Below, piece after piece: positions 22,678 through 36,529 of a stretch of DNA of 64,000 bases. Each line of letters starts with the position of its first letter. Position 1 is the first letter of the stretch. The position numbers and the translations under genes are program-made. The notes under the pieces are model-generated. The model saw only the letters and a list, made by a program, of their open reading frames with translations. It was not told the DNA's origin and did not search any database. This stretch comes from Archegozetes longisetosus (lineage: Eukaryota > Arthropoda > Arachnida > Sarcoptiformes > Trhypochthoniidae), in the NCBI GenBank assembly GCA_018873245.2, contig JAEMBT020000001.1:806001-870000 (forward strand). Reading direction: 5' to 3'.

Positions 22678-23051
22678 TAAAGTTGATTTAATACTAACAG
22701 CTCTTTCCGTTCGGCAACTTTACCAACGTTTGTCTTTACATATCTGTAAAATCTTTGGCACTTTTGAAGTCTAATGAAATTTTTATATTACATGGAAAAA
22801 TATGTTTTTGGAAGGTTTAAAAGTATTTTGAAGTCAATTTTTCGTCTCGAATAGTAATTCTTCAAGGTATCTAGACAAAAAACTACTTAATAAGTTATTT
22901 GAAACTATCAATTCAGATATCCATTAGTCAAATTCGTGCTGAGCTGAGAAAAAATGTTTTTCCAGACTTACCAAAGACTTTCCGTACACATAAAGGCAAA
23001 GGTTGGTATGGTTCGCGAAAAGGTAGTGGTATCACCCTGAAATCAACTTTA
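22678..23051. mobile_element. MITE-like element with long imperfect inverted ends, about 374 bp
   Basis: The outermost 11 bases match inverted (TAAAGTTGATT at both ends). Further in, left TTTACCAACGTTTGTCTTTA pairs with right (minus strand) ATACCAACCTTTGCCTTTA, and both run into an ATCTTTGG/GTCTTTGG block. Together the arms span about 100 bases with many mismatches. No ORF and no clear target duplication beyond a possible TA; exact ends are approximate. Confidence 0.55.
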
Positions 23052-26000
23052 TTCTGATAATAGATTAATACTTAAAACTGTATCAAAATATCACGTTTCA
23101 GATATAAGCTACTTCTTATAAAAAACTTTTAAAGTTTGCTCAATTCTTAAATGTAGATGTTGTTCATAGAAGAAAAACCAAATATTTTAAATAAGTTTGA
23201 AACTTTTTAGTCTTTATTTTTCAGAGATTTTCACTTTATTCATGTTTTTATTGATTTCTTTTGACTTTCTATCACGACAAAAAATATTCAAAAGCTTTAA
23301 ACTATTTATAGCATGAAATCTCTTAGATTCATAACTTCTGAAACTCGACAAAAAGATTGAAATAACTTTAGTCAAAAGAAATCCGATATAGGAATAAATT
23401 CGAGTGCAATTTTGTTATCTTTAAAAACATTTTGTTTTAAGAGTTCTTAAAATGTAATAAATCTGAACGAATTCAGATTATGAATAGAGTAAGTGCGAGT
23501 AAATTCCAACATAATTCAAACATTGGTACCCGAAATTATAAATTACTTTCAAATTCATAATTCTAGGAATATTAGTTCAAACTTTTAAGATAAACGCAAT
23601 ATCTCTGCTTATTTAGATATAATAGTATTGACTCTTATTCAATGTAAAAAATAAGCTCTAATTTTGACTGCTTACGAGTAGCTCGACCAATGTTTTATGC
23701 GAATCATTTAGGCCTTCAATTCCTACACAAGTATTGTTTCTCTTGAAAAGATTTCACAACTAATACTGTCATTACTTTATTGATAAGTTTGTTAATACTA
23801 AAAATATAAGCCAATTTTAAGCAACGAACTGCAATAGTATTAGTACTTAGGATTTACTGGACTACACTTTAACAAAATATGATTTAGCGATCTAGCAACT
23901 GATAAATCTGTTGTTAGTTCAATTAGATTTCAAATAATCAGCTTCTTGTTAAGGATCAAAAAACCAAAAATCAATCTGATTTTGACTTTTGCCAAAAATA
24001 AAACGTCTTCTACTGTAATACCTTACAGTAGCAATACTTTTCATAAAAGTATAGGTTTGCACTGAATAGTCAGTTCTGATGATACCTTAATTTTAGTAGT
24101 ACTTTTCACATTTCGAATGTTCATAAAACTAATTAGTAACTGAACCCACTCTTAAGATCACCAAAATCAAAAGTCAATCGTTTTCTATTCAATTGAAAAC
24201 ATGTCTTTGTTTTAATAATGCTATAAATGAATGTTTCAAAAACAATATAGGTTAAGAACAAATTTCGTGTAAATATATTTAACTGTTATTATATTTGATT
24301 GAGCGTCAATTGAAGTCGTCGTTTAAGTTGTTTCATTCATAATATCGTTAAAACAAATACATGTTTTCTATTGAATAGAAACGATTGATTTTGTTTTTAA
24401 GTGACTTTAAGTGTGACTTATAAGCGGTTTGGGTTACTAATTGGTTTTTCACATTCAAAATGTCACATTAAAAGAGCAACAAAATCAGAACTGGCTACTC
24501 AGTGCAACCCCACACTCTTATGAGAAGTTTTGCACTTTAAAACTAACTTCAAATGGAAAATATTCAAATGTGCAAAATAATAAGAAAAAAATTCTTTAAA
24601 TTTTTTTATTTCTGTGCTCAAATCATTTTGTCTTATAAGAGATCGACTCAAATGTAGGAGAGTTAGTGATGGAGCGTTTGATTCAATAAAGCATGAAAAT
24701 AAGACTTAAATTTCGATTTAAAACATATAAATGACTAACAGAAGAAGAGGAAAGAAGAACGAGCAAAGCTTTGCATTACAGTTGCTTTACAGTTGAATTT
24801 GTTTGAGTGCAGCTGAGAATTGATATGAGTTTGGTCTAACCGATTCAAACATCATAAACCTTTAATTCATTAACTCATTAAATTCCTAATTTGATGTAAA
24901 AATTTGAAACAGAAAAATGAAAGCAAACAATATTGAACCTTTAGCTTTCATTAGCAATAACTTGATGCGATTAAAGCTATTTGAATTTTCCGGCCCATAA
25001 TTTCAGGGAACGTTCGAGTACATGAGATAAATAAATAACAAGAGCTTAAATTTTCTGTATTGTGTCACGCCAAATAAAGCTGTATGAAAGTAATCAACAA
25101 TTACTCAGGCTATAGCTCTGGTACTTTGATATTTACATACTCTTAAATTTCGATGTCATTTTTATCGATTGCTGGAGCAATTTTATTCAATTCTACTGTT
25201 CAACTTTCAAACAAACTTGATATTCTTGACTCGGATTCTGATAATTGTATAAATTCTCGGTAAACTTGCCAAACTGAACTTTTGCCTTTTGAAATTTTGA
25301 GTGTTAGCGATTCCGGTGAATACTCGCAAATTTAGTATCAATTTGTCAATGAGAAAGAATGACGAATAAAGCTATTCATAGCCATTTCAATAATAATAAT
25401 AATTGATTTAAGTTACATAAAAACAAAATGATTCGTGAGTTTTAGTTTACAATAAAGATAATTTGACTTATTTTGGACGAAGTCGATTTCCAAACTAATT
25501 TACGGTAAGTCATCTCAGCTTGAGTTCAATTTCAATTAACTAAAGAGTATGTGAACAATATCTCTAATGTAAACTGTTTCTGACAGTAAATGCTTTAAGC
25601 AGAGAAGAATTATCCCATATATGTCAGTTAATATCTCTCCAATATTTTCGCTCAAATGCGTTCAATACAAGTGATATTTCAAGAGATTTACATTTATTTG
25701 AATACAATAAAAGAAAGATTGAGATCTAAATGCTATTCGAAGTAGAGTTTAAAATGATTGATAGGATAATATGAATAACCAGAGTATAACTTGTTGGTTC
25801 AATGCTGAAAAATTGCCCAGTAATATTAGTTAATTTTGTTCATTTTCGCCAATGATCTGTTAACCTATTTATTTTTAAACTTAAATTGAATACCTGATCA
25901 ACATTTTTCATACTCGAGAATAAATGAAATTGTAGTCAAGTATGAGCTAATTCTTTATAATAAAGATCATTAATTGAAGGTTATTGTGGCTGAAACTGAG

Positions 26001-29000
26001 TAATAAGTTGAAACTTGATATGCATTGCAACCAAAATATGCTTATAAAATTTCTTAGTTACCACTTAAGCGCCTACAACTCTTGCATCTTTCAAAGATCA
26101 CACAATAGCGATTCATCTAATAAACACAAAAAAATTTGTTGTTTTAAAAATATTTAATACTGAATATTAATTTTCTAACTTCTTCAATACTGTCTGGTAT
26201 TGGAATCTTGAGAACCTTGAAGTATGCCCTTTATTAACCTTAGTAGACAAGCTCGTACATCAAATTGACAAATTTTTTCTTAAGAAAATCCTTTTCTTAT
26301 TTGCACTCATAAACTATTGTTCGCAAGCTATTTCAAATTATCTATAGTTTATCGCGCATACGATACTTAGGCCGAAATGGCTATCGAAAATTTTTCCCGA
26401 AGGTCTATTTTTCGAGTTTGGATCATAGGTAAAATAAGTCTCGTAATATTACGGAAGTGATCGCATTGATCACTATTAGGTTTGCCCACAAACTTTTCTT
26501 ATGAGGCAAAGCTTATCAACAAATAGTTTTAGGTGTAGGTAAACACTTATGACTTGCATTGCGCTTTTCTAGTCTTATCTTCAAATTCGTATTCTTTAAT
26601 GGATTCACCCAAAACTTGTTAGAATTAGAATATTTTCAAATTTTTGAAAAACAGATTTGAAGTCGAGCTTTTAAGTCGTTAAAAAACACGAGAGAAAACA
26701 CTTAAGAGATAGTTTGAGGTAAACTTGTTTTTATATCAAAAGATTTCTGCTGCACAATCTCCAGCTTTCTCTATATTTTTGTACAAAATTTTTTATCAAT
26801 TTGATTATTCCTTTTAGGGTTTCCTGAAAGTAACTTAAGTAATAATTCACAGTTTTCTCTGGCAATTAGTTTATCAAGGTTGGAATTATCCTTAATTAAA
26901 TTAGCTGCAAGTATAATCAAATTGAAAAATTATATTCTACTCAATCAAGAGTAAGCGATTAAATTCTAATTAGAGCGAGTCAGTTACTATAACTCACATT
27001 TTATTACTCACAGTTATTATAGAAACTCAGATTTCCAACAGATTAAGTGTCTCGATAGAATAAGTCCATCTAAATATGATTTGTCAAAGATTAACCGATT
27101 CGACATCCGATTCTAATTAAACTACTTATTTTATGATGTTCACACCTATAGTTTTGAATTAATCATAATGCGACAAGGATAAGTAAATAAAGGCCGAAGG
27201 ACAAACGATCGATTCCGCAATTCGTATTAAGCTTCCAATGAGGAAAGCCTACAGAAATCAAATATAGGCTGACAACTTTTACCTTTTCAGCTTATTCTGA
27301 GTTTTCTTCTTCGTATACAGTACTCTAAATATCAAATTCGTTCATATAAAGCTACTGCCACGTAATTCATATAAATTTTGCCCAAGTTAATTTTAAAGTT
27401 CAAAGTTTTCCTTTCGATTTCAATTGTTGATTGGTTTATATTTGCGAAGGTGTCGCTCAAAATAAGTTCTGTTATGAAAGTTTAGTCACTTGAAAGCTTC
27501 GGTCATTAATTTCAATATTGAGAATAGTTGGACGCTTCGCGCGAGGTTTGACACATTCACGAATGAAGCGCAAGATGTTTATCATATCGACTTTTGCAAG
27601 TCATCCACTCCTATACTTAACAATAATTAATTACCTGATGTATTAAAACTGAATGTAAAATTGACTCATTGCCGTTTGGTTAGGATTACCAGCTACTGCA
27701 TTGATTTCAGAATCATTCGTTAATTAGTGTTATTTCGTATGCCGAACGTCAAATTGAAATTTGAATTGAAAGCTATCAAATAATTTGGCTTAGACCAAAT
27801 TGAAATTAAGCAAAAGGAAACATTATCATGAAAAGCAAAACCGAAAATAAGTGAAATCTAGTCTGGACGAAATTTTAAAAATTGAACTTCAACAACAATT
27901 GAATATCAACTTTCGTTATATAATTTGACGTAAACAAATTTAGTGTCGAAAAAGCTATACTAATAATTGAAAATAAAAGCATGAATGAAAATAAAGCAGA
28001 ACTAAAAATAAAAGCGTAATCAAAAATAAACAGCAAAAAATCAAAAGTTCAAATCTATTGTAAGGTAAGAAAAGCAAATGAGCATAATTATAAAAATCAA
28101 ATCCAAATTAAGTCAAATTAAACAGAATAATGAACAGCGAAACTGAAACTTTTAGCAGAAAACAAAATCCAAATGAAACGAAATAAAAATCTTAAAAGCA
28201 AATTAGCAAGACTCATTAACTGATACATCAAGTGTTGTCTTTCTATCACAGTATAGTTCCTGATGATATGCTTCACTTGCTTTTTCCACTCTGTCTTTCA
28301 GTCTTGACGAAAGTTAGGCTCAGTCTAAACATCAAATTATGGATAAGCACTCGTCTGTTGGCATTTTTCTTTTCTCGAATGAAAATTGTCCGAACTTAAT
28401 ATGATTTTATAGATTTTTTGATTTTGTCTTCAAAAATAATGTACAAATACAATGAGCTAATGCTATTACGGAAGAGAAACAATTTCATGAAAATCGAGTG
28501 AACAAAATGAATGAATAATATTTTATAATTTTGATTTATGAAAATCATTATGAAATTTAGTCAAAACTTTATAGTTTAATTATAAAACGGCACGTTCTTG
28601 TGCTATCAGTCATTGCTTTTATCTGAACAGATTGTCTCTCAACTTATATATCAATACATAGTTTATATATCTCGAGATTAATGGCCATTAATTTATGAAT
28701 TAATACAATTTAGTGATCATATAACTGTTATGAAACCGAGAGGCCAAAACTAATCTGAATAACATTGATCTCATATTCCAACAATATGAATGCTATTATA
28801 TTTTCTATTGCCTCATATCTAACTCAAACAACTGACTATATAACACATGAAAACCATAGGTTTCAAATCCTCAAGTAAACATTAGTCTAACATTGAAAGT
28901 CAACCTGATCGGTTTAATCATAGTTTCTTATGGCGTATGACTTACGGTAGAAGTTTTGTTTCTAATTATATGCTATTTTACTCGTATAAAAAATGAGTTT

Positions 29001-29690
29001 CATGGACTTTAATTATTTTAGTAAAAGTTAGATATTTAAAACAGCATCACGTCACGGACTATATCTAAATCTTTGTTGAGACAGCCGTAAACTTCTTAGT
29101 AAGTGATGTCTAGTGTTTGATGTGAAATCTAGCATTTAAGCAAAGTTTCCTTGTTTGTCCACAAAACTTGAACCATTTATATTTTATTCGTTTATTAAGA
29201 AGACGAAATTAATATTTTTCCTTCTGAATGCTTGTTTGAATGAGTCAGATCGTGATGATGTTATACACCACTAGTTGAAGTACACTTCCTACACTTCTTT
29301 ATGAGCAAAATTGAGAATGGAGAGGAAAATAGGCAAAAATAATTGGATTAGAAAAGCCTATCAAAAAGCATACATTATATTATAGCATAGAATGATATGC
29401 TCGCAATGACAATACAATAGCACTTCAATAAAGTCTAACGAATTCCCAAGTCGCGAAACAAGCGGGAGGAAACATATACTCTGTATCTCATTCATGATTA
29501 ACCCCATCATAGAATATTACGTTTTTTTTCTGGAATATTACGTTTTTTCTCCCAATCCCAAGCCTTAAATCTATTGTTTGCTCATAAAAAATTAAGAAAC
29601 AGATACGTAATATAGTTATAGAGTTTCCGCCAGGGTCTGAAAAACTATTTCCTGGTATCCAGTATTTTAATTGATCAATTGTGATCCCGA
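23052..29690. other. Gene-poor region, second part
   Basis: About 6.6 kb, AT-rich, with no ORF of note and no family resemblance found. Small palindromes occur, for example CGTAATATTACG near 26442 and GTGATCgcattGATCAC near 26458. It may be intron or intergenic DNA. Confidence 0.45.
29512..29550 (+). repeat. Two tandem copies of a 20-bp T-rich unit
   Basis: GAATATTACGTTTTTT occurs twice, separated by TTCTG. Confidence 0.7.
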
Positions 29691-29869
29691 TGCGTCTCTC
29701 ATTTTCAATACGTCATGCCTTACCCGCACCTCCGCTTCTACACAAACCAACACCACATCACATATAGAGAGGATCACATTCGCGTCCGCTCTCTATTAGT
29801 CGTGCACTCCTTTAAAAGATACTTGCATTCTGTCATAAGTTTCCATAACTAGTTTACTCTTACTCTGCG

Positions 29870-30148
29870 TTCATATATAGCGTCAGTCGTATTTCCGATT
29901 TTATCATCGAATACACCGTTTGATGAAAGTTTAGTTTTTCAGAACTTGTTGCTTTGCGCAGTTCTTATTATATATAAATCATCGTTTTATTGTCATTTCT
30001 TTAATATCCTCAGACAATCAGAATAAGTGTTTAGCTCAAACCAGAGCTGAAATTGCAACAAATACTAGTTTGGTTTGAGTTGTTGTGGAAAATTTGAATT
30101 GAATCAATAATATTATCGATTGAGTGGCAGTTGAGAAGTTTAAAAACA
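29870..30148 (+). promoter_or_regulatory. Candidate promoter and non-coding first exon
   Basis: The stretch from about 29690 is less AT-rich than its surroundings. It contains TATATA at 29874-29879 and an arthropod initiator-like TCAGTCG at 29883-29889. About 260 bases on, a strong donor GTAAGT occurs at 30149-30154. No long reading frame spans the interval, so it would be a 5' UTR exon. The nearest plus-strand coding exon with a fine acceptor upstream of its ATG is the neuropeptide-like gene at 46702, but the link across 16.5 kb is only a guess. Confidence 0.25.
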
Positions 30149-33100
30149 GTAAGTACTGTGTCTAAAGCATGAGATTAAGTTACAGCCTTAAATGCCATTT
30201 CACCGCAATGTTTCCTTCGTTTTAACTTTATATTCGTTTTAAGTGCATGTTTAGAAATACTTAGTCTAAGAAAAACTATAAACTCAGTATAAATTTTGAG
30301 TATTTTTAAGTTAGAAAACTTACGGAATTATGTTAATGATAGGAAGATAATTCAAATTTTTTCGACAACTAAATATTTTATAAAGTTATAGAAGAAATAA
30401 AAAGTAATTATCCAAACTGTTCAAGTGAAGCGCAAGTGAAAAGAGGAAACTTGTTCCTGTTTTAATAGTTTCAGTAAACAAATCTCTACCTAATATTTCG
30501 CTACTGAGTTCACTGATTAGAAAACAAAGTATTTAATCACAATCTTTTCCCATTGAAATATGAATTATAAAATTGTGAAATTAAAGTTCATAAGGTACTT
30601 GAGTCTGAAGTTTTTGGTATGCTCTACCTTCACGTGAATTAAGTTTAACTTAGAGGCTGCAGAACTTAGATTTATCTAATGTTTTTGTGTTAGAAGCACG
30701 CAATTATTCAACATGAAGGCAAAAGCAAACGCTTATAATTAGTTCTGAACTTTGAACAAATATAGATAGTTTTAAATAAAGAAAGTATCTTGGGCCTAAT
30801 TTTATTTTCCATGTGTAGTAATGGCTTTTAGAATGTATTTTAACTTCAAATGTTAGTAAATTGTTTGATAAAGTGCTCTTCACTAACAATTTCTAAGGAG
30901 AACGACCGCGTAACATTTAAAACCAATCTAAACTTGAAGTAACCTCATCTTAAAATCGACATTTCATTTGATTTGGCTCTTTCTAGAAGTGTTGATCAAT
31001 ATTTATCAGTTGATAATTGAGTTGGCTATCTCACTTCATTTAGAGTTTGCATTGGTGTAAATACATTCTATTTATATACGATAGATTTAAATCAAGTTTC
31101 AATCACAAAATTAAATCTTTAGGTATTTCATATACTACTAGGAATTCTTTTGTGGAGGAGTGAAATTATTCGCATATAAATGTTAGGAAACGAAATATGA
31201 TTTCTCTGTTTACTTCGAACTCATAAACTCGATATTGATTCGATTGAGATAACCATGACTTTGTCATACTACAAACCTTAAAATAGTTTTTGTAAACTTT
31301 TCTATGTATTCGCTTCGTGACAAAAATTGTGCAACACCGAAGAAACGTTAGGTTTAATGAATAATTTTTTTGAGTATAAAATAGGTTTGATATTTGGGTT
31401 TTCAATAATCAATTGCAGTGAGTTTCCTTAGTGCGTGACTGAACCGTGTTGTGCTATATCCTGCTAAGGATAATATTCTATATCGAACCATCACAAAAAT
31501 ACTTTTTGCTTTTTCACAACATCTTACGGTGACTGTCAGTTATATCATTACAACTTTTTTCTACTGCCAATATGTACCCCTCTCATAATTATTATCATTT
31601 TTACAATAGTTGGTAGCTTTTTCAATGTTACACCAAACGCATTAAAATAATGTAATGCAGTTGTAGTTCAGACTCGATTAGTTTTTTCATCATTATTACT
31701 TCGAGAGCAAAATATTTGCCCTCAGAAAGTACAATAAAAATAGAAAAATAATCCCAGCGGGAGTAAAAATAACCACATTTCAATCGTTTGAATAATTGAA
31801 TTATTCTAATTAATTATTTTATATTTTGTTCAGATGAAATTCTTTTTTTGAATGATCCGAATATTTTAAGTGAATCATAAAAGTGGTGATATCTCTCCTA
31901 AAATGAGGTGCACTTGTTCTAAAGTGGATTTTTCTTCATTTAGTCGAGTGTACCTGCATTAGAAAAATTTGATATTAAATTCTAGTTATATAATGCGTAG
32001 ACGATCGACAACATATTAAGGCTCGCGGGAAAATTTCCACCTTATTACACAACCTAAAAAAGTATCACTTTGGTAATTTGATGCCATTATCATGAAATGA
32101 TGCGTAACATGCATCAGCTCTTCACCCATTTAATCAATTGACTTATGTGTAATATTTTGCTAACTATAAAACTAATGGCTAATATAACACACAGCTAACA
32201 TGTTTGTTTCAAATTATTAAATTTCGTTTGAAATATCAGCTTCTTTGTCTAATCATAATCTGAGTACGTCGAGCAATAATTCAAAAACTTTCAATACATC
32301 AGGAGAAAATTGATCTTATGATCTATTCAGATATGGCTTTGAGATACTTTTAAAAGTTTTGAGGTTTAACGGAACAGTCGGACATAGCTCGCGGACCACA
32401 ATCTTCCTCTATGCAGGAAAATGTAGAAAGCAAATGAAAAAATATCAGAACTTTTCCAATTGTTCCTCGGGTCATAAATGTAATATTGAAAAAAAATGAA
32501 GACGGATACTAAGTTGAAGGCTCTTTTGCTCACTAAGGATTATAAACAAACAATTCTTGTAAAGAATCTAATGAAGGCCTAAGGAGATTTTGACAAATCG
32601 CTTTTCTCAAAAAGATTTCGTAGATATCAAACTTTTATAGTTAATAAATTGATTTTCTTAAATGATTTATCAAGATTGTTAAAAATTCACAAAATCATTG
32701 AAGTCAGTTAGAAATTGAGTGATTGAAATTAGCATAAATTTCTATCAATTCATTTAATGGAATCGGAACTAATATTTCAATTTATTCTTATATCCTGAAT
32801 GTTTCGCTAGAACGGACTTGACTGACAAATTTTAGATTCGATTTTACATAATGTTTCGTCACTTATTCAGGTGTAAAACACAAATTATAGAAAATGATCA
32901 TAAATCATCTGATGAAGCTGTTCAAGCGATTATATAAAACATTACTTTGACGTTTCAAATATTGATTCATATTGAAAATGAAATCAATTTTCAATAACTG
33001 TCAGATTATTGGAGACAATATAAAATAGTTTTATGGAGCAATTAATAACACTCAGTCAAGCACTTGTAGCAGGTCTATTGTAACTAACAAATCATAAAAG

Positions 33101-33859
33101 TCATTTTAATAGTCTGTCAACAAATCAACAAACATTAAGCTTAGAACAATCTTAATCGAAATGTAGGCTCTAATGATTTTGTGCTCAAATCTAGAAAATC
33201 TAATTATATGTTGGTCTGAATGCTCTGGTTCTTTTTCTATCCACCAACATCTTTAAATCGATGCTCACTGAAAGTGGATCTGTTTTTAAAGTAGAGCGCT
33301 TTGTGTCTTGAAGTACTTGAATCTTACCTAAATTGGATTGGCAAACAAAATGAAATATTGTATTGGGTTTAGGTTTAATGTCTGTTGTAATGCCTGCATC
33401 CGTGTGTTTGGCTACCTTCACGCAACAAGTTATAACTGATACTAGAACAAATAAATTATCTCCTCTTTTTATCTTACACTTAATCAAGTTTTCTGTTCGA
33501 GTTAAACCAAAAGTTTGTTTATATCAAGTCCTGAGTAGCTCCGATTTCACTCTATTCTAGGTATCATTTAACTAGTGTTGTTATCCTAAATTTATCTTTT
33601 GCCAAGCTTAAACATGATCGAGCTTTCGGTTAATTATTCTGCATTCATTTTGTTGTATAGTCAATGATCCCAAAATTTATAGTAATTGTTCCTTTAGCCC
33701 AATTACTTCTTTTCATCACTTCAATAATGTTGAAAAATAAACCACTCAGTAAAGGAACGAGTTATATTCAAATATTTAATTATCTAGACTTGAGTCATGA
33801 TTCTTAATAGAAAATTCATTCAAGTCAAGTGCTTTATAGAACACAGGTATTTGGCATTG

Positions 33860-33945
33860 TATAAGGGGAACCCGAAAAGAAACCGGCGATTTAATAGAAA
33901 TATAATGTTAATAAATCGCTGGTTTCTTTTCGGGGTCCCTTTATA
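33860..33945. mobile_element. 86-bp hairpin MITE
   Basis: Arms of about 36 bases are inverted copies with few mismatches: left TATAAGGGGAACCCGAAAAG, right (minus strand) TATAAAGGGACCCCGAAAAG, continuing AAACCgGCGATTTA against AAACCaGCGATTTA. The loop is about 14 bases. The TATA outer edge would fit TA-targeting elements such as Tc1/mariner, but the family is not proven. Confidence 0.8.
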
Positions 33946-36498
33946 TTCAAATTGTAAAAACTTCAGCCTTTTTCCCTGATATATTGTCTATTTGGCCAAA
34001 ATTTTTATAAGTTAAATAATATCGAAGCAACTAAATGTTTTAGATAAAGGATAACGGATTTCAATGACAAGAAACTGATTTAAAACTTTTGGTCAAGTTT
34101 GAAGCAGACTGAATCATTTTAATCACTTAATCACAGCTCTTCTACACATTACATATTGTTTATGCTCACAAATATGAAAAGTATGATTCTTAGGAAATTG
34201 ATATCTATTTGACTACATTTTGCTATTTTATTCATAACATTGGTACATACAATCAAAGTATAGAGTAATGTCAATTAATAATGAAGACAATGTTAGTTTA
34301 TCAGAGCAAACAAGTCTGAGTGTATTAGATAGAAAACAATCTAATTTATTATATATTTTCTAGCCAATTGTAATAGTATCAGTTGAGTCTTTCCTATGCA
34401 CCACACTTTTCAACTTCAAGTGAATCAACTCGGTGATGAACACAATGGCAAGATTTATGAACTAGAGTAGATCTTTATAACCATAAATAAGATTAACGCC
34501 TTGAAAGCTTTGTGTTGCCTTTCGTTGATTAAAGAACAACGAACTCATTTCATTACACATGTTTGCATACAAACTTATATTGAAAATATTTTAATCATTG
34601 AACCCAATAAATATTTAGTTGTGGCTATAAATATATTTTGGATAAGTACATTTCAGACTAACGTTTTTCTAAGCTGATTAGAGAAGAAATTTTCTATTAC
34701 CGAAGATTATAATGAGATATAGAATGTGTTCGCATAAGTTAAAGATATTGAAGCGCTAGCACTGAACTGACAGTCAACAATAATTTCACTTATATAGATT
34801 AAAATTTCTGAAAACTTTTCTTTATTTCGATTCCAGTGAACTCCTTTTCAAAATAAATGAAGATTCTTCACAAAAGTATTATATTTCTATATAAAAGTTT
34901 ATTTCGGCTATTTGTTGAGCATTAACACACTCTAGTGAAGACTTGTTAATCTTTCTATTGAATAACTGTTCATACAGTCAATATGTGAAGTAACGACTCT
35001 CCTAGACATTGGCTACTAAATAATTTACAGATAGGTTCACTGATTCACTGTTGCATTGAGGGCAAAAGCATCCATAAGATCTGATAAGATTTATGAGAAT
35101 AAAGAATTAGAGTTGATATAATTTTTTGAGACAGTATTTTGTCGGATAATATTTAATACTTATTTTCATATAAAAACGGATATCAGCCTCGTTGTCATAT
35201 AAAACATAAGATGACTTAATTAGTTATCATTCATAACACTTACTAAAAGGCAAAAGTTGATAAGAATGAAAAATAATAGTTTTTTTCGCATATACTTTCA
35301 TCAATCAATTAGAGGTCTTCCTTAGTGAAAAGATGAGAAATAATGAAGCATACCTTAAGTCAAAGCATAATTACGTAATAAACACAAAAATGCAGTAGAG
35401 TAGCTGTTGTTTTATATTTCTTACTCTTAAAATTACCTTATACTTGCTCATCAGGATTTACAAGATTCTCATTCTTTATATGATTACTTAGATACCTATT
35501 TTTGATTAGTTTTACTATTGTTTATCTGACATTTGCATCGATTCGTTCACTATAAAAGTTTTATTGAATTTTGAAGATTCTATCTTTAAACCGACCCACA
35601 AGTTGTTTGTCTTTATACTTAATTCAACCTAGGAGGTTAAAAAGTTCAGAGATTTCTCTTTGGGAATTCGTTTGTACCACATACGATTGTTTCTCACAAA
35701 GCGGCTCGAGAGCCAAATCTGGCCCACTATATCAAAACTTCTGGTACTCTGATATCTCACAAAAATCTATAACATCGGTGAACCAGTATCTGAAGCAAAA
35801 TTTTGTGGATAGCATTGTGAAAATGATTATAAAACTGTACCATTAAACTTTTGTAAAAGAAAATGTTAACCTTATGGGTTTAAACTAACCTACCCGCGAG
35901 TTCGAAACTTATGAGAGACATTGATATATATGAACTCTAAGGAGATTCCTGGAAACCCATTAGAATCACATGAAATCCGATTTGAAGTTTTACTTTAATT
36001 TTCATAATCCTTGTCGTAAAATTTGTGCACTACAGATAAGTGACTTGAATAAAACTAGAACGTTTGAAAAATTGTCAACAAGTTGAACCTATTTGAATAG
36101 AAATGATGAATAGTATTTTGCTTCTCAACATTTACACTTTAATTATAAGTTTGCGAGTTATTAACCAACATTTTAGAAGTGATCAAAAATTTGCATTACA
36201 TAATGAAGGTCTTTCACGGTAATTAACCCTGCTTTTGAAATTTTTTAATTAAATTCTATGAGGTCGTTCAATGAGTTACTTGTTAGCAAAGCTCGAGTCA
36301 GCAGAGTAATGACCCAAAGTTGTTTCAACAATGATTGATCAGTTTTAGTACGACGCTTATTAAATTATTAGCTAAAATGTGAACATTTCGTTCTTTTATG
36401 CCTAATAAGGTTTTCATTCGTTAAAATATTAGACAATCTAGAAAAAGACATTTTTAGTTCTTCAGCTGATATTATGAGAATGTTTCCAGATATATGGG

Positions 36499-36529
36499 TT
36501 AACTAATATCCCAGTAGGATATTAGTTAA
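36499..36529. repeat. Perfect 13-bp stem-loop
   Basis: TTAACTAATATCC, a 5-base loop CAGTA, then GGATATTAGTTAA, a perfect inverted repeat. It has no gene next to it. Confidence 0.7.

Noticed and set aside
33200-33560. Overlapping open frames on both strands (95 and 65 aa)
   Set aside because: Antisense shadows of each other with no recognisable domain or splice context.
35571-35846. 91-aa plus-strand open frame
   Set aside because: Starts at TTG, low similarity to anything known, no flanking splice sites of note.
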